Source: Sabethes cyaneus (Eukaryota; Arthropoda; Insecta; Diptera; Culicidae). From it: a stretch of DNA of 64,000 nucleotides. The position numbers and the translations under genes were made by a program. The notes under the pieces are model-generated. The model was given only the letters and a program-made list of their open reading frames with translations, searched no databases and was not told where the DNA came from. Below are positions 33,245 through 44,386 of the stretch, one piece after another (the first letter of the stretch is position 1; each line of letters begins with the position of its first letter). The stretch spans positions 138,212,951 to 138,276,950 of the forward strand of contig NC_071355.1 of NCBI RefSeq assembly GCF_943734655.1, given 5' to 3'.

Positions 33245-34480
33245 AACTAGTCCATTCGATTATTGACAAATGGCGGATAGAGTGTAACATTATTACTCAT
33301 GCACTACTACAAATATCAAGATTCCGAATTTTAAATTTTAGTGTTGTAAAAAAAATCTAAAACTAAAACATCTAAATCTAAAACATAAATTGAAGCACAA
33401 ATCTTACAAGTACTGTTGAGAAGGTGCCTCCCGAGCTAAAATTTCTGGAGGCATATGTTTGATGTGATGCATACTGATTTACTTTCATTGAATCCTATTT
33501 AAGCTACTTTGTAGCAGCTGATGTGTGAACTTTATTGAATTTTGTGCGAACTACGCTTTAGATAGGCCTATAGGAAGAAGTCGCAAAAAGCATTTATATT
33601 TTTAATACATGATGAACTGTTCATCCGTAGTTTAGCTTTAGTTCGCTCAATTTCATTATCGTCAATTATTGTCCTTCGACAGGTTACAATGCGAAATCAC
33701 ACAAAGCCGTAATATAATTATACGTCATATTGTCAAAATTGTTGTGATAGCACATTACAAATAAGTCACCGTAACTGTAACAGTGTCATATGGAACGTAC
33801 TAAATAAATTAATAAATTTCGCATATAATAATATTTGCAAAGAGTGAATAGATCAAGAGCGCAACAATCAACAACTGCGAAATAAATGTTTTGCCTTATA
33901 ATTTAAGGCTATAACATCAACTTAAGGGTGTGTATTTATCCGGTGCCTAGTTGCAAAATAACGCAGGATGAAAGTTTGATGAAGCTTGCATCCATGCGTT
34001 GTCTACTCTGGGTCTGAAGTTTCCGCTTTGAGTGCTACCCAATCATAGATCATTGAATCAATATCACGGAGATTAGAATTAACTAAACATACTAACAATG
34101 TTTGGTGAGTAGGTAATGTGAATGTAGTAGATCTGGAAAGATGTGGTCGAAAAACGGTGTCCGAGACTTAGGGAAATCAATGACCATTCAGTGAAAAATA
34201 TTTCAAATCAATTTATGACAGATTACAGTAAAACCTTCCTACTGATCTTCCTACTTAGAAATGATTTTTAACCGTTTTTTTAATTTTCAACAAATAAATA
34301 ACGTTACGGCTGAATGATGTAGGTATTTCTTTCAAATCTCAACTTATGGTAAAAAAATATCATTACTAATTCTACCCTATATTTTATTCTCATTTTCATT
34401 TACAGCTGAACAGAAAGGGTCGTCCAGCCCGCTAATTACAAATATATTTACACACTTCGGTTGAAATTACTATAATATCC
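33245..34480. other. Convergent 3' region between Dat and the J-protein gene
   Basis: Holds the Dat 3' UTR with AATAAA signals at 33803 and 33812. On the - strand AATAAA (complement at 34383-34388) lies about 95 bases after the J-protein stop. No other gene. Confidence 0.6.
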
Positions 34481-34634
34481 TCACCATAGTGTTTCTTTGT
34501 TTAACTGAGCTTTCATTCGCTCAATCTGTGCATCATTTCCTCGACTTTCAGCTTCGGCACGAACTTCTGCATGCATAATTGCATTTTTGCGGGACATGTC
34601 ATCCAGCTGATCCCGATTGAAAGTGAAAGATTTA
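34481..34634 (-). CDS. DNAJC4-like last exon
   Basis: Acceptor CATTGTAG, then SFTFNRDQLDDMSRKNAI and an alpha-helical charged tail ending ETLW and TGA (complement at 34481-34483). It joins the preceding exon at a split Asn codon (AA|T). Confidence 0.85.
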
Positions 34635-37600
34635 CTACAATGAACATAACAATCATCAACATATGGTCAATACTCAATATATTACTAATATTTACTTGAT
34701 AGCAATCATCTGTATGGATACTCCGAACAGCATGAATATAAAACAAATCAACATAATCTTCCAGTTGCTAACTCGTCGGATGCCTTTAATGCCATAGTAG
34801 GACTCCGGGTCGGGCTTCGGATAGTTTGATGTATTTGGTTGCCATGACCTGAACGAACACAAAAAAAACAGCATCGTAAACATAGAATGATTGCATTAAC
34901 GTCGATGTGCACATCGGACATGACGCAAAGCCATTGCTTCCTGGAAAACCTTGTCGAGATCCACCATCAGAAAATTGGACAGCCATTGAGTCGGAATTAA
35001 TTTCAATTAAAGCGTTCCGTGGTACGGTGACTAATTGGTGGTAGGGTGGCTTGTAGTATACGGAAAATCGATATTCTTGTTTCTAAAATACTATGGATGG
35101 ACTTGTAGCTAATATTTTCGTTTTACATGCAACGGTATGTTATCGATAATATATTAGCAAATGAGGCCATTACAAATATGTTAGAAAGTTTTTATCCTTC
35201 CGGAGTAGGGCAACTCAAGGGGGGGGGGCGAAAAAAACAGATTTTTTTATTCGAGCAAAAAATATGCGTTTTAAGCATTTTTACTTAAACTTTAAGCATG
35301 AAAACCAAATCTATTCTTGCTTTTCATATACTTACTAGAGGACCCGGCGCGCGTTGCTACGCCATTCTAAAAAGATGGTACATGCATAATCCTGAAGATT
35401 TGATTAATTGTAATCTTGCAACCAATAGCTTTCTTTTTGACAACCCATGATATTCCTTAATCATGCCGCAAATTTCTAATCCAACGCATAAGCATTTGTG
35501 ACTCGAGCAGCAAGTCCAACGTAACGATTTGGGTTTTATTACCAACCCTTAAAATGGTATTGTTGGCAAAATCGTAATAAAATATCAGTGCAGTTCGATT
35601 GAAATCAGTTGAAAACTGGTCAGAAACAATAAACTTAGTGTAACCTCAATATTATTTTCTTCATATTTTCATTTTAACAATGTATTTTCTTTTCAATTTT
35701 GTTTTTAAAATAAGTATTATATTATCTTACTTCTATTTAATTTGACCCATTATCATGGCTTCACCGATTTATTCTTAACAATTTTGTTCCAAATTTATCT
35801 TATATTTTAGTATGGACGGCAACACTCGCGAATTCGATTACTTTTTGAATATTGCAAAAAATTCTGTTTAATTTGTATGAGAGCCATCCCCCCTTACAGA
35901 GGGGAGAGGAATCACAATACGCCATAGAAAAAAATTTTGCCTCCAGTAACCCCCAAGTTATGATGAAATTTTTTGTTTTATTTGTATGGCAACCCCCCTC
36001 TTAGAAGAAGAAGGATTCTCAATCTACCATAGAAAAATTAATTCTACCTCCAAAAACCTTCACTTGCCAAATTTGGTTCCATTTGCTTGATTAGTTCCCG
36101 AGTTATGAAGGAATTTGTGTTTCATTTGTATGGGAGCCCCCCCTTCTAGAGGAAGAGAGGTCTCAAACAACCATAGAAAAAATCCTGTCTTTAGAAACCC
36201 CCACATGCCAAATTTGGTTCCATTTGCTTGATTAATAGTCAAGTTATGAGGAAATTTTGGTTTTATTTGAATGGGAGCCCCCCCCTCCCCTCTTAGAGGA
36301 AGGAGGGTTCTCAATCTACCATAGAAAAAATTTCTGCCTCCAAAAACCTTCACATACCAAATTTGGTTCCATTTGCTTATTTAGTTCCCGAGTTATAAAG
36401 ATATTTGTGTTTCATTTGTGTGGAAGCCCCCCTTCTAGAAGGGGAGTGGTCTCAAACAACCGTAGAAATAAACCCTGTCTCTAGAAACCCCCACATGCCA
36501 AATTTGGTTCCATTTGCTTGATTAATAGTCAAGTTATGAGGAAATTTTGGTTTTATTTGTATGGGAGCCCCCCCTCTTAGACGAAGGAGGGTTCTCAATC
36601 TACCATAGAAAAAATTTTAACCTCCAAAAACCTTCACATGCCAAATTTGGTTTCATTTGCTTAATTAGTTTCCGAGTTATGAAGAAATTTGTGTTTCATT
36701 TGTATGGGAGCCCCCCCTTTTAGAGGGGGAGGGGTCTCAAACAACCGTAGAAATAAACCCTGTCTCTAGAAACCCCCACATGCCAAATTTGGTTCCATTT
36801 GCTTGATTAATAGTCAAGTTATGAGGAAATTTTGGTTTTATTTGTATGGGAGCCCCCCCTCTTAGACGAAGGAGGGTTCTCAATCTACCATAGAAAAAAT
36901 GTTTGCCTTCAAAAACCTTCACATACCAAATTTGGTTCCATTTGCTTGATTAGTTCTCGAGTTATGAAGAAATTCGTGTTCCATTTGTATGGGAGCCCCC
37001 CCTTCTAGAGGGGGTAGGGGTCTCAAACAACCGTAGAAATAAATCTTGTCTCTAGAAACTCCCACATGCCAAATTTGGTTCCATTTGCTTGATTAATAGT
37101 CAAGTTATGAGAAAATTTTGGTTTTATTTGTATGGGAGCCGCCCCTCTTAGAGGAAGGAGGGTTCTCAATCTACCATAGAAAAAATTTCTACCTCCAAAA
37201 ACCTTCACATGCCAAATTTGGTTCCATTTGCTTGATTAGTTCTCGAGTTATGAAGAAATTTGTGTTCCATTTGTATGGGAGCCCCCCCTTGTAGAGGGGG
37301 GAGGGGTATCAAACCATGCTAACAACATTCCTCACATCAAACGCAATGTGTATGCCAAGTTTCATCAAAATCCGTCGAGCGGTTTGCGAGTCTATACCGG
37401 ACACACGAACAGCATTTCATTTTTATATATATAGATAGACTAGCTAACCCGACAAACTTCGTATTGCCACAAATTAACCTGTGTTGTACATAAAACATGA
37501 ATCTCGGATGATCTTTGTCACAATCTCGAGTTTTGCAAGCCCCCCAGTGGGCGGCGCTTCCGACGGCGGGTCACCGGCAACACTCGCGACCGTCTCGTCC

Positions 37601-39206
37601 TGAATGATCTAGTGTTACTATACATAGTTTTTGTGGTCTTGTATTGACTAATGTTTTATGGAAGAGTCTCGAATTTCTCGAGTTCGATTAGTTTTTGAGT
37701 TTCGCAAAAATTTCTGTTTTATTTGTATGAGAGTCCATATCCCCCTACCACAGGGGTGAGAGGTCTCTAACTATCGTAAAATGAATTCAAGACTCCAAAA
37801 TCTCCCACATGCCAAATTTGGTTCCATTTGCTTGATTAGTTCTCAAGTTATAAGGAAATTTGAATTTCATTTGTATGGGAGCTCCCCTCTTAAAAGGGGA
37901 AGGGGTCGTAATTCACCATGGAAAAAATTTCTGCCATCTAAAACTCCCACATGTCAAATTTGGTTCCATTTGATTGATTAGTTCTCGAGATAAGAGGAAA
38001 TTTGCATTTCGTTTGTATGGAAGCCCACCCTCTTAAAGGGGAGATGGGCCATAACTCGCTTTCTAAAGAAGAGAGGGGTCTCAATTCACCATAGAAAAAA
38101 TCTTGCGTCCAAGACCACTTACATGTCAAATTTGGTTCCATTTGCTTGATTAGTTATGATTAGTTATATTGAGTTATGAGGAAATTTGTTTTTCATTTGT
38201 ATAGGAGCCCCCCCCCCCTCTTAAACTGGGGAAATCCATAGAAAATATTCTTGCCTACAAAAACACCCACATGATAAATTTGGTTCCATTTGCTTGATTA
38301 GTTCTAGAGTTATAGGAAATTTGTATTTCGTTTGTATGAGACCCCCCCTCTTAAAAAGGTAAGGGGTCCTAATTCATCATAGAAAAAATGGTTGCCTCCA
38401 AAAACACCCACATGCCAAATTTTGTTCCATTTGCTTGATTAGTTCTCGAGTTATGAGGAAATTTGTATTTCGTTTGTATAGGAGCCCCCCCTCTTAAAGT
38501 TGGGAGGGGTCCTAATTCACCATAGAAAATATTCTTGCCCTCGAAAACTTTCACATGCCAAATTTGGTTTCATTTGCTTGATTAGCTCTCGAGTTATGAG
38601 GAAATTTGTATTTCATTTGTATAGGAGCCCCCCCCCCCTCCTAAAGTGAGGAGGGGTCCCAGTTCATCATAGAAAAAATTTTTGTCTCCAAAAACACCCA
38701 CGTGTCAAATTTGGTTCCATTTGCTTGATTAGTTCTCGAGTTATGAGGAAAATTGTATTTCTTTGGTACAGGAGCCCCCCCTCTTAAAGTGGGGAGGGGT
38801 CCTAATTTACTATAGAAAATATTCTTGCCCTCGAAAACCTTCACATGCCAAATTTGGTTCCATTTGCTTGATTAGTTCTCGAGTTATGAGGAAATTTGTA
38901 TGGAAGCCCCCCCTTTTAAAGAGGAGAGGAGTTATAATTCCCCTTATAAAGAGAGGAGGGGTCTTAATTTACCATAGAATAAATTCATGTCACCATAAAC
39001 ACCCACATGCCAAATTTTGTTCTATTTGCTTGATTAGTTGTCGAGTTATGCAGAAATTTGTGTTTCATTTGTATGGTAGCCCCCCCTCTTAGTGGGGGGA
39101 GGAGTTTCTAACCATCACTAAAACCTTTCCTGGCCCCAAAAAACCTCTACATGCATATTTTCATGCCGATTGGTTCAGTAGTTTTCGATTCTATAAGGAA
39201 CATACG

Positions 39207-39256
<50 letters not shown>

Positions 39257-42200
39257 AATCCTTCTTTATAGGTATAGATACGTTATTATTTTCCATGCAA
39301 AAACCTACGAAAAGAGAAAAACGAAACAAAATATTTCTTGTCGATTTTCGGAAATTCCATTGTGTGAATTTTCATTTCTGTTTCGTGATAGAAGCGTTAA
39401 CACTCGGTACACTCATTTTTCCAGTTCTCTAGGCTGTAGAGGCCACAGGCAATTGATTTTATAAAAAAATCAGAGAGGTTGTGTACAAAACACGACCGCA
39501 TATAGGTGACGCAGGACTACGTAAGTCTCTTTGTGGCGATAGTAGCATATATCCATGCATGTAATAATACGATTCTTCATGTATACATGCTACATGCAGC
39601 ATATATAGGGTTTGTTGAGACTGCAGGTTGAGAATATTCAATTATTTTCGAATAAATGTTAATAGCGCCTCAAATCTTGCTCCAGCATCAAACACTATTT
39701 AGACATAGACATATGTGTATTTTGAATTTGATTAGATCATATCAAAAAATTGTTATGTTAAAATAATTTAGTTGTGCTGTAGGTTGAGAAATCCAAATGT
39801 TTGCAAGTCGATAATTTTTTACAGCGTTTTACTCCACAGAAAACTCGTCAAATAGTTTTAGATACTTTCCGAACTCTTCCTCGTGCAAACCTTTTGTAAA
39901 TCCGCTTAGGACCGCTTGCATGACCGTCGATGTTTCTCTTTTCAGCGTGGTCCTGTCAAATAACTGTGTCCGTTCCGAAATAAAATTTAAATAATGTCCA
40001 CCTTCATTCCACATTTTCCATGATTCAACCGGGCATCTGGATAAGTAATCGGCTATGTTCTGATCTGAAGATACATGTTCTATTTTGTAATTAAATCCTG
40101 ATATTAAATCAGCCCACCTTTGCACTCTACCTGTTGCCATGACTGGAATTCCTTTTTGGCTTCCGAATATGGAAACCAGCGGCTTGTGGCCAGTTTTGAT
40201 TGTAAAATGGTCTCCCGCCAAATACATATAAAATTTGTTCAGCACATAAACGATCGCTAAATCTTGTTTATGGAGTATACTATAACCCTTCTCACTGGAA
40301 CTTAGCGTTCTTCAAGCGAATGCAACTGGGTGTTTCCCCCGATCGGTCCTGTGTGCTGGTACTGCGGACAATCCTACATTAGAAGCGTCACAAATCAGTA
40401 CAATCTCCTTTTTTTGGTCAAAGTGGACCAATGATATATCCTTGCAGACTTCTTCTCTAGCTCTATCAAAGGCTTTTTGACACTCTGATGACCACGCAAA
40501 CGTGTGCCCTTTTTTTAGTAGGTCATACAAAGGAGCCATTATCGTGACTAGACCGTGCACAAATCTTCCATAATAGTTTATAATACCAGCAAACGCCTTT
40601 ACTTCCGTTACATTTCTTGGAAGGTTTGCCGAGAGAATAGCGGTTAATCTTGCTTTAGATTTAGAAACACCTTTTTCCGATATTTCGAGTCCCAGATAAT
40701 CAATCCTTGTTTTAAAAAATTCACACTTCTCTTTGTATAACCGCAACCCTACCTTACCAAGAATTGTGAACACACGCTTTAACGTTTCGACCCTATAAGA
40801 GGATATCATCCAGAAAGTTTATTACGAATGGCTCATTGGCGAACAATTTTTCCAACTCTCTTTGCACTATTCCTGATGCTGGCTTGACTCTAAAAGGCAG
40901 TTCGTTTATCAAATAAACACCTTTGTGTTGACAAGGCACAAATCTTTTTCGACTCATCCGTCAGTTCAAATTGGTTATAGGCGCGACTTAAATCCAGCTT
41001 TGAAAACAATTTTCCACCGTTGAGCTTACTCATTACCTCCTCTATTCTCGGTAATGGTTGCTTGACGTCGTCCACGAATTTGTTTACTGTTCTTTTATAG
41101 TCACCGCGAATACGGATTCTGCCATCGTCTTTCAAAATCGGAACGTAGTTCATCTTCTACTGCCTGTTCGAAACTGAATGGAACTGGTCTTGGTTTACAG
41201 AAAACTGGTTTCGATTCATTCGACAGAACTAATCTACTTACACGCAATCGTATTTTCATAACTCGTCTGTAAATAGAGCGTTAAATCGTGTTAGCAGAGT
41301 ATTTAATCTGCAGCGCGTGCTGGACTCCCGAATGTAATTCAAAGGAGTTATATGTAATTTAAACGCTAGAATAAAATTTCGTCCCAAAAGGGGAGGACCA
41401 CCCTTAGCGACAACAGCAAATCGGATCTTCTTAGTCTGTCCGTTGAATGACACATCCGGCTCAATACAGCCTCGCATTGCTAATTTTTCTCCTGAGTATC
41501 CCACAAGACTAATGCCCAAACGTTTAATCGCACACAAATAAACTTGTTCGTATCGTGAGGTTATGCTCCAAATTACCCTTAAACTTACAATTTGCAGATA
41601 AACGCTTAATTCGAGCCAGCCACAGTTTCGCTGATTCGGGGCCATGTTCGCTCTTCACGCATTAAAAAACAGTCGCCGCTCCTTCTGAACCCCCGTCGTT
41701 GATGTTAAATGCTAGGAAAGCAACGTATACAAATCGTCGTACGTTTTTGAAGATGGCAATTCGAGCGTACATAAATCACGAAGCAGCTTGTAAGTATTTG
41801 CCTTTAAGCAATTAGCCAGAACAGAAACTCTAGATTCATCGGGAACCTTCGCTGATTCAAAAAACTGCTCTCGGAACAATTGCCACTATTCTGCTTCCTC
41901 CTCAAAAACTCGAAATGAAAATCCGGTTGCCGTCATTACTTTATTTGCACCTCGTTGCCGTTGTGATGCATGGAGATAAAAAGAAAGACAACCGGTCGGC
42001 TCGAGTGATTATCGTACAATGAATGTAATGTATCTTTATTTTAATTTTCGTTTTGTATAGAGAAATAAGTGAGAAATACATCGTGGTATTGGTGACACCG
42101 ACTGAATAGAGGGTGCCCTACACCACAAATAATTTAAAATAATTTGTTGTGATAAGACAATAACTTAAAACCAAACTACGTCCATCAAATGTTTGTTGAT

Positions 42201-44057
42201 TCAACCTTTTTTGCTGCTATTAGCAGCAGGATCTTAGCAACTGGCCCGGCAATTGTCCTGTACTCTAACAGCTGGCTGCGAAGTCTGTCGTATAAAAACA
42301 GAAGATCAAGTTTCGATAACGGAATGGCGCAGCTAGGCTTTGCTTTGCTTTACTAACTAATTAAGTAAGAAGTTTAAATCCAATATTATCAAGTCTTGAT
42401 GTTTTCGATATGTAACTATTTTCGTCATTGGCGTAACTCGGAAGGGGGCTTTGGTGTGATTAAGCCCCCCTAGAGAAATTGACTTGGTTTTATTTAATTT
42501 AATAAGAAACATAGTTAGATAACTTTAGATAATAAAAACTTGAGAGTAAACTTAAACCGTCATTAGACACCCTTCTTTATCGACAGACTTCGCAACCGGT
42601 AACTCTAACAGGTACAGGAAAATTACGAAGCCAGTGTAACGATCCTACTAACTCTAGCAAGCACCGCCTTCTAGCCGAGATTCGAACTTCGATGACTGGC
42701 TTGTTAGACCAGCATCGTACCTTGAAGCTAACTGGGCGGAGAGTAGTTTTCATATGCATCACAATTATAAGATTCCATGGAATAATGTGCATTTAATTTT
42801 AATATGCCAACGAAATAAAATGGTCGAACCTGTAGTAGCCCTCCTAGAAATGAGCGCTAGTTCTGCCAATGATTTTCGTTAATATTCTAAAGGAATAAAT
42901 TGATTTGCAGGAAAATGTAGACGTTCTTTATGAGAAAACCTACAACATGGAAACTAAAATTGCAAATAATTTTATCCAAACGCGCAACAATAATTTAGTT
43001 TTTATCTATCTTTTTAGCACCGTAGAACTCATGCTGTATCCAGAATTCGAATTTTTATATGCTGTGGAATAAAAATTTAAACTCCATAGTATTTACAATG
43101 CTTTAGGCTATTGAAGCATATCAAATGCTTCACTGAAATATCGATGGGTTTATTATACCTATGTCAAATTCTGGTATAAATAATTATTGGCAGAACTAGC
43201 GATCATTACTAGGTTTCGGACAGGTTCTTTGACCATTTTAATACGACAGCATCCAAATTAATGGATGGAATTTTATTCAAGCGATGCGTATAAAAGTTGC
43301 ACGTGAGGTTTTATTAGATTAAAACAATTAATAAGTTTTTTAAAAATTGAGCCTTTTGTTTCAGGCGGGCCCCTTTATCCCACCCTAATGTGCCAATGCT
43401 ATTACTAATGAAAGAGTTAAGAATGCCAACCGTTTACTTGACTTTTCCACAATTGTGTAAATGAACCCGATATGAATGTTTTACTTACTGGTATGCTGCC
43501 TGTTTCCCGGTAGTGCGAGTTTGCAAAAAAAGCTCATGATCATAACTTGCTCGAGTCTCTGGTTTACTAAGAATTTTATATGCATCCAATAGTTGAACAA
43601 ATGATTTCTCATTAGTCATACGTTTGCTGGAATTCGATTTCGCGTCTGGATGTAGCTATAAGTAAATTTTCAGTTTATTGCATTGCATTGTTACGCAAAA
43701 CATTTTATATAAATACCTCTTTCGATAGTCTAATGAATGCATCTCGAATTTCTTTCGAAGTGCACGATGGATTCAGTTTTAGCACTTCGTAGTGATTTAC
43801 GCGATGCGCATATCTGCTGTAATAGAATGAACAACAGTTACTAGTTAGTTAGTTACTATGGATAAATGTTAATAGTTATCGATAGGTTAACCTTATTAAT
43901 TGTATATTTGGTATATTTAAACAAATACAATTTCGCGAAATATTTAGCATTTGTCAATTATTTAAATTTTCTGTTACAAATAATAATACTTCACTGAAAA
44001 ACGGATAAAACTGAATTCTGAGCTAGATTCTAAATTCTGATAACGGATAACACTCAT
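34481..44057 (-). CDS. J-domain membrane protein, DNAJC4-like (gene span)
   Basis: Exons 43717-43816, 43489-43655, 34696-34848 and 34481-34634 join in frame; with the tentative first exon 43990-44057 the product is 213 residues. The J domain starts at HYEVLKLNPS. It has the diagnostic HPD tripeptide (residues 58-60), which stimulates Hsp70 ATPase, and ends at AYKILSKPETRASYD. After SWQPN comes one membrane segment (about residues 143-162, IMLICFIFMLFGVSIQMIAI), then a charged Arg/Glu/Lys-rich tail. The order J domain, SW(x)PN, single helix, basic-acidic tail matches vertebrate DNAJC4 (241 residues). An organelle membrane location is inferred. The 8.6-kb third intron is filled with transposons. 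It is convergent with Dat. Confidence 0.85.
34696..34848 (-). CDS. DNAJC4-like membrane-segment exon
   Basis: Acceptor GTTCGTTCAG, donor AA|GTAAAT. Encodes SWQPNTSNYPKPDPESYYG and the single hydrophobic helix preceded by RRVSNWK, so the positive side lies N-terminal to the membrane. Confidence 0.85.
35335..37432 (+). repeat. 142-bp-unit insect repeat, element B (11 units)
   Basis: Starts ACTAGAGGACCCGGCGCGCG, a variant of the ACTAGCTGACCCGAC start of A and C. Units recur about every 142 bp from 35880 to 37300. Each has CATGCCAAATTTGGTTCCA, TATGGGAGCCCCCC, and GAGG-type G-runs forming a hairpin. The 3' module (37310-37432) has ATCAAAATCCGTCGAGCGG and ends TATATATATAGATAG. Open frames such as 36060-36353 and 37023-37208 are translations of the unit. 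Confidence 0.8.
37433..39282 (+). repeat. 142-bp-unit insect repeat, element C (10 units)
   Basis: Directly follows B. Starts GACTAGCTAACCCGACAAAC, shares with A the GCAACACTCGCG block (37580), then about ten units to 39100. The 3' module has GATTGGTTCAGTAGTTTTCG, (GACA)n and CTTTATAGGTATAG. No coding frame. Confidence 0.8.
39205..39256. repeat. (GACA)n microsatellite
   Basis: About 12 perfect GACA units in the 3' module of element C; the equivalent in element A (near 3829) has only three plus an imperfect unit. Confidence 0.95.
39471..39828. other. Intron DNA, unassigned
   Basis: Between the split MITE and the gypsy remnant; contains repeated GCATATAT words (39545, 39598). Nothing else recognised. 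Confidence 0.4.
39829..41960 (-). pseudogene. Gypsy (mag-like) LTR retrotransposon remnant
   Basis: On the - strand: a gag-like part (about 41940-41650), a protease-to-reverse-transcriptase region with LLGRNFIL (41645-41256), then reverse transcriptase with RIRIRGDYK and FSKLDLSRAYNQ (41153-40890). FLDDI, the catalytic Asp pair, lies near 40810. RNase H with ICDASNVGL and the tail IADYLSRCP follow (40800-39829). Several frameshifts and stops break the polyprotein, integrase is absent, and no LTR is recognised. Same strand as the J-protein gene and inside its third intron. Confidence 0.88.
41961..42224. other. Possible gypsy leader or LTR edge
   Basis: GGTGACACCGACTGAATAG near 42090 could be part of the 5' leader or LTR of the gypsy copy read on the - strand, but no second LTR exists to compare. 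Confidence 0.25.
42225..42365 (+). mobile_element. tRNA-derived SINE (CTTTG tail), 3' part
   Basis: CTGTACTCTAACAGCTGGCT and TGCGAAGTCTGTCG, then ACAGAAGATCAAGTTTCGAT and a GCTTTGCTTTGCTTTAC tail. It lacks the tRNA head, so it is 5'-truncated. Confidence 0.65.
42366..42566. other. Intron DNA, unassigned
   Basis: Short gap between two SINE copies; nothing recognised. Confidence 0.4.
42567..42741 (-). mobile_element. tRNA-derived SINE (CTTTG-tail family), head and body
   Basis: On the - strand CCGCCCAGTTAGCTTCAAGG (A box region), GCTGGTCTAACAAGCCAGTC, B box GTTCGAATCTCGG, then GTTAGTAGGATCGTTACAC and GCGAAGTCTGTCGATAAAG. Very similar to 59464-59678 but without the CTTTG tail. Confidence 0.75.
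42816..43240. mobile_element. 425-bp MITE with TAAAATGGTC ends
   Basis: Left TAAAATGGTC and right GACCATTTTA, with the inverted match continuing for about 55 bp through AACCTGT and CGCTAGTTCTGCCAAT. Likely TA target. No coding frame. Confidence 0.75.
43489..43655 (-). CDS. DNAJC4-like exon with HPD motif
   Basis: Acceptor TTTACTTATAG, donor CA|GTAAGT. Contains LHPDAKSNSSKRMTNEKSF and LLDAYKILSKPETRASYDHE. A 61-bp intron (43656-43716) separates it from the preceding exon. Confidence 0.92.
43717..43816 (-). CDS. DNAJC4-like exon with J-domain start
   Basis: Encodes RYAHRVNHYEVLKLNPSCTS and KEIRDAFIRLSKE. The acceptor is a NAGNAG (ACAGCAG), so the exon can start at 43816 or 43813, changing one residue. 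Donor GAG|GTATTT. Confidence 0.88.
43990..44057 (-). CDS. Tentative first exon of the DNAJC4-like gene
   Basis: ATG (complement 44055-44057), 22 codons plus two bases, donor AA|GTATTA, phase fitting the exon at 43816. The peptide MSVIRYQNLESSSEFSFIRF has few acidic residues and could be an organelle leader. Weak donor; another upstream exon is possible. Confidence 0.3.
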
Positions 44058-44215
44058 ATTTCGTAGCTACAAAAACAAAACAAAACATAAAATATCAAAG
44101 TATTTAGATCATAGGTGACTGCAGTTCCACCTAGAGAGCCTTAGAGAGTCGCCATCTTAAACCGAAAATTCCAATCGAACAGAATCAGTTGTCAAAAGTA
44201 AGTCCATCAATCGAA

Positions 44216-44386
44216 CCAGAGCTGCCATAAATACAGATATTTGTGCATGCATAAATTTGGGACCCTACCGTTTTCTCCGGAGTATTTAATTTTCTCGATC
44301 TAATCTCTTAAATAACATAAATAGTTTATGAACTACTTTAAAATTCAGGAACATCAGTAGAGCCAGACATCACAGCAACTGAAATA
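44216..44386. mobile_element. Relative of the 9-bp-duplication MITE, interrupted
   Basis: TGCATAAATTTGGGACCCTA, CGTTTTCTCCG and CATCACAGCAACTGA match, in opposite orientation, the MITE at 31401-31624. The match stops at TA 44385, where a pogo-like element begins. A CCAAATTTATGTATG near 46355 may be its far end. Confidence 0.55.

Larger units (their letters stand above)
35164..39470. mobile_element. GGCCATT-end MITE split by two repeat arrays
   Basis: Left part 35164-35334 (AGGCCATTACAAATATG ... CTTGCTTTTCATATAC) and right part 39283-39470 (ATACGTTATTATTTTCCATG ... CAATTGATTTTATAAAAAAA) are the two halves of the element seen whole at 29581-30057. ATAC occurs at both junctions and looks like the target duplication. 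The distal right end is lost. Confidence 0.75.

Noticed and set aside
36060..39092. Many 60-110-codon frames with recurring KVFEGKNIFYGEL-like peptides
   Set aside because: They are translations of the 142-bp repeat unit in both orientations; the recurring peptide follows the DNA repeat, with no start context or codon bias.
39829..41960. Intact or domesticated gypsy polyprotein
   Set aside because: Multiple frameshifts and stops, no integrase and no LTR pair.
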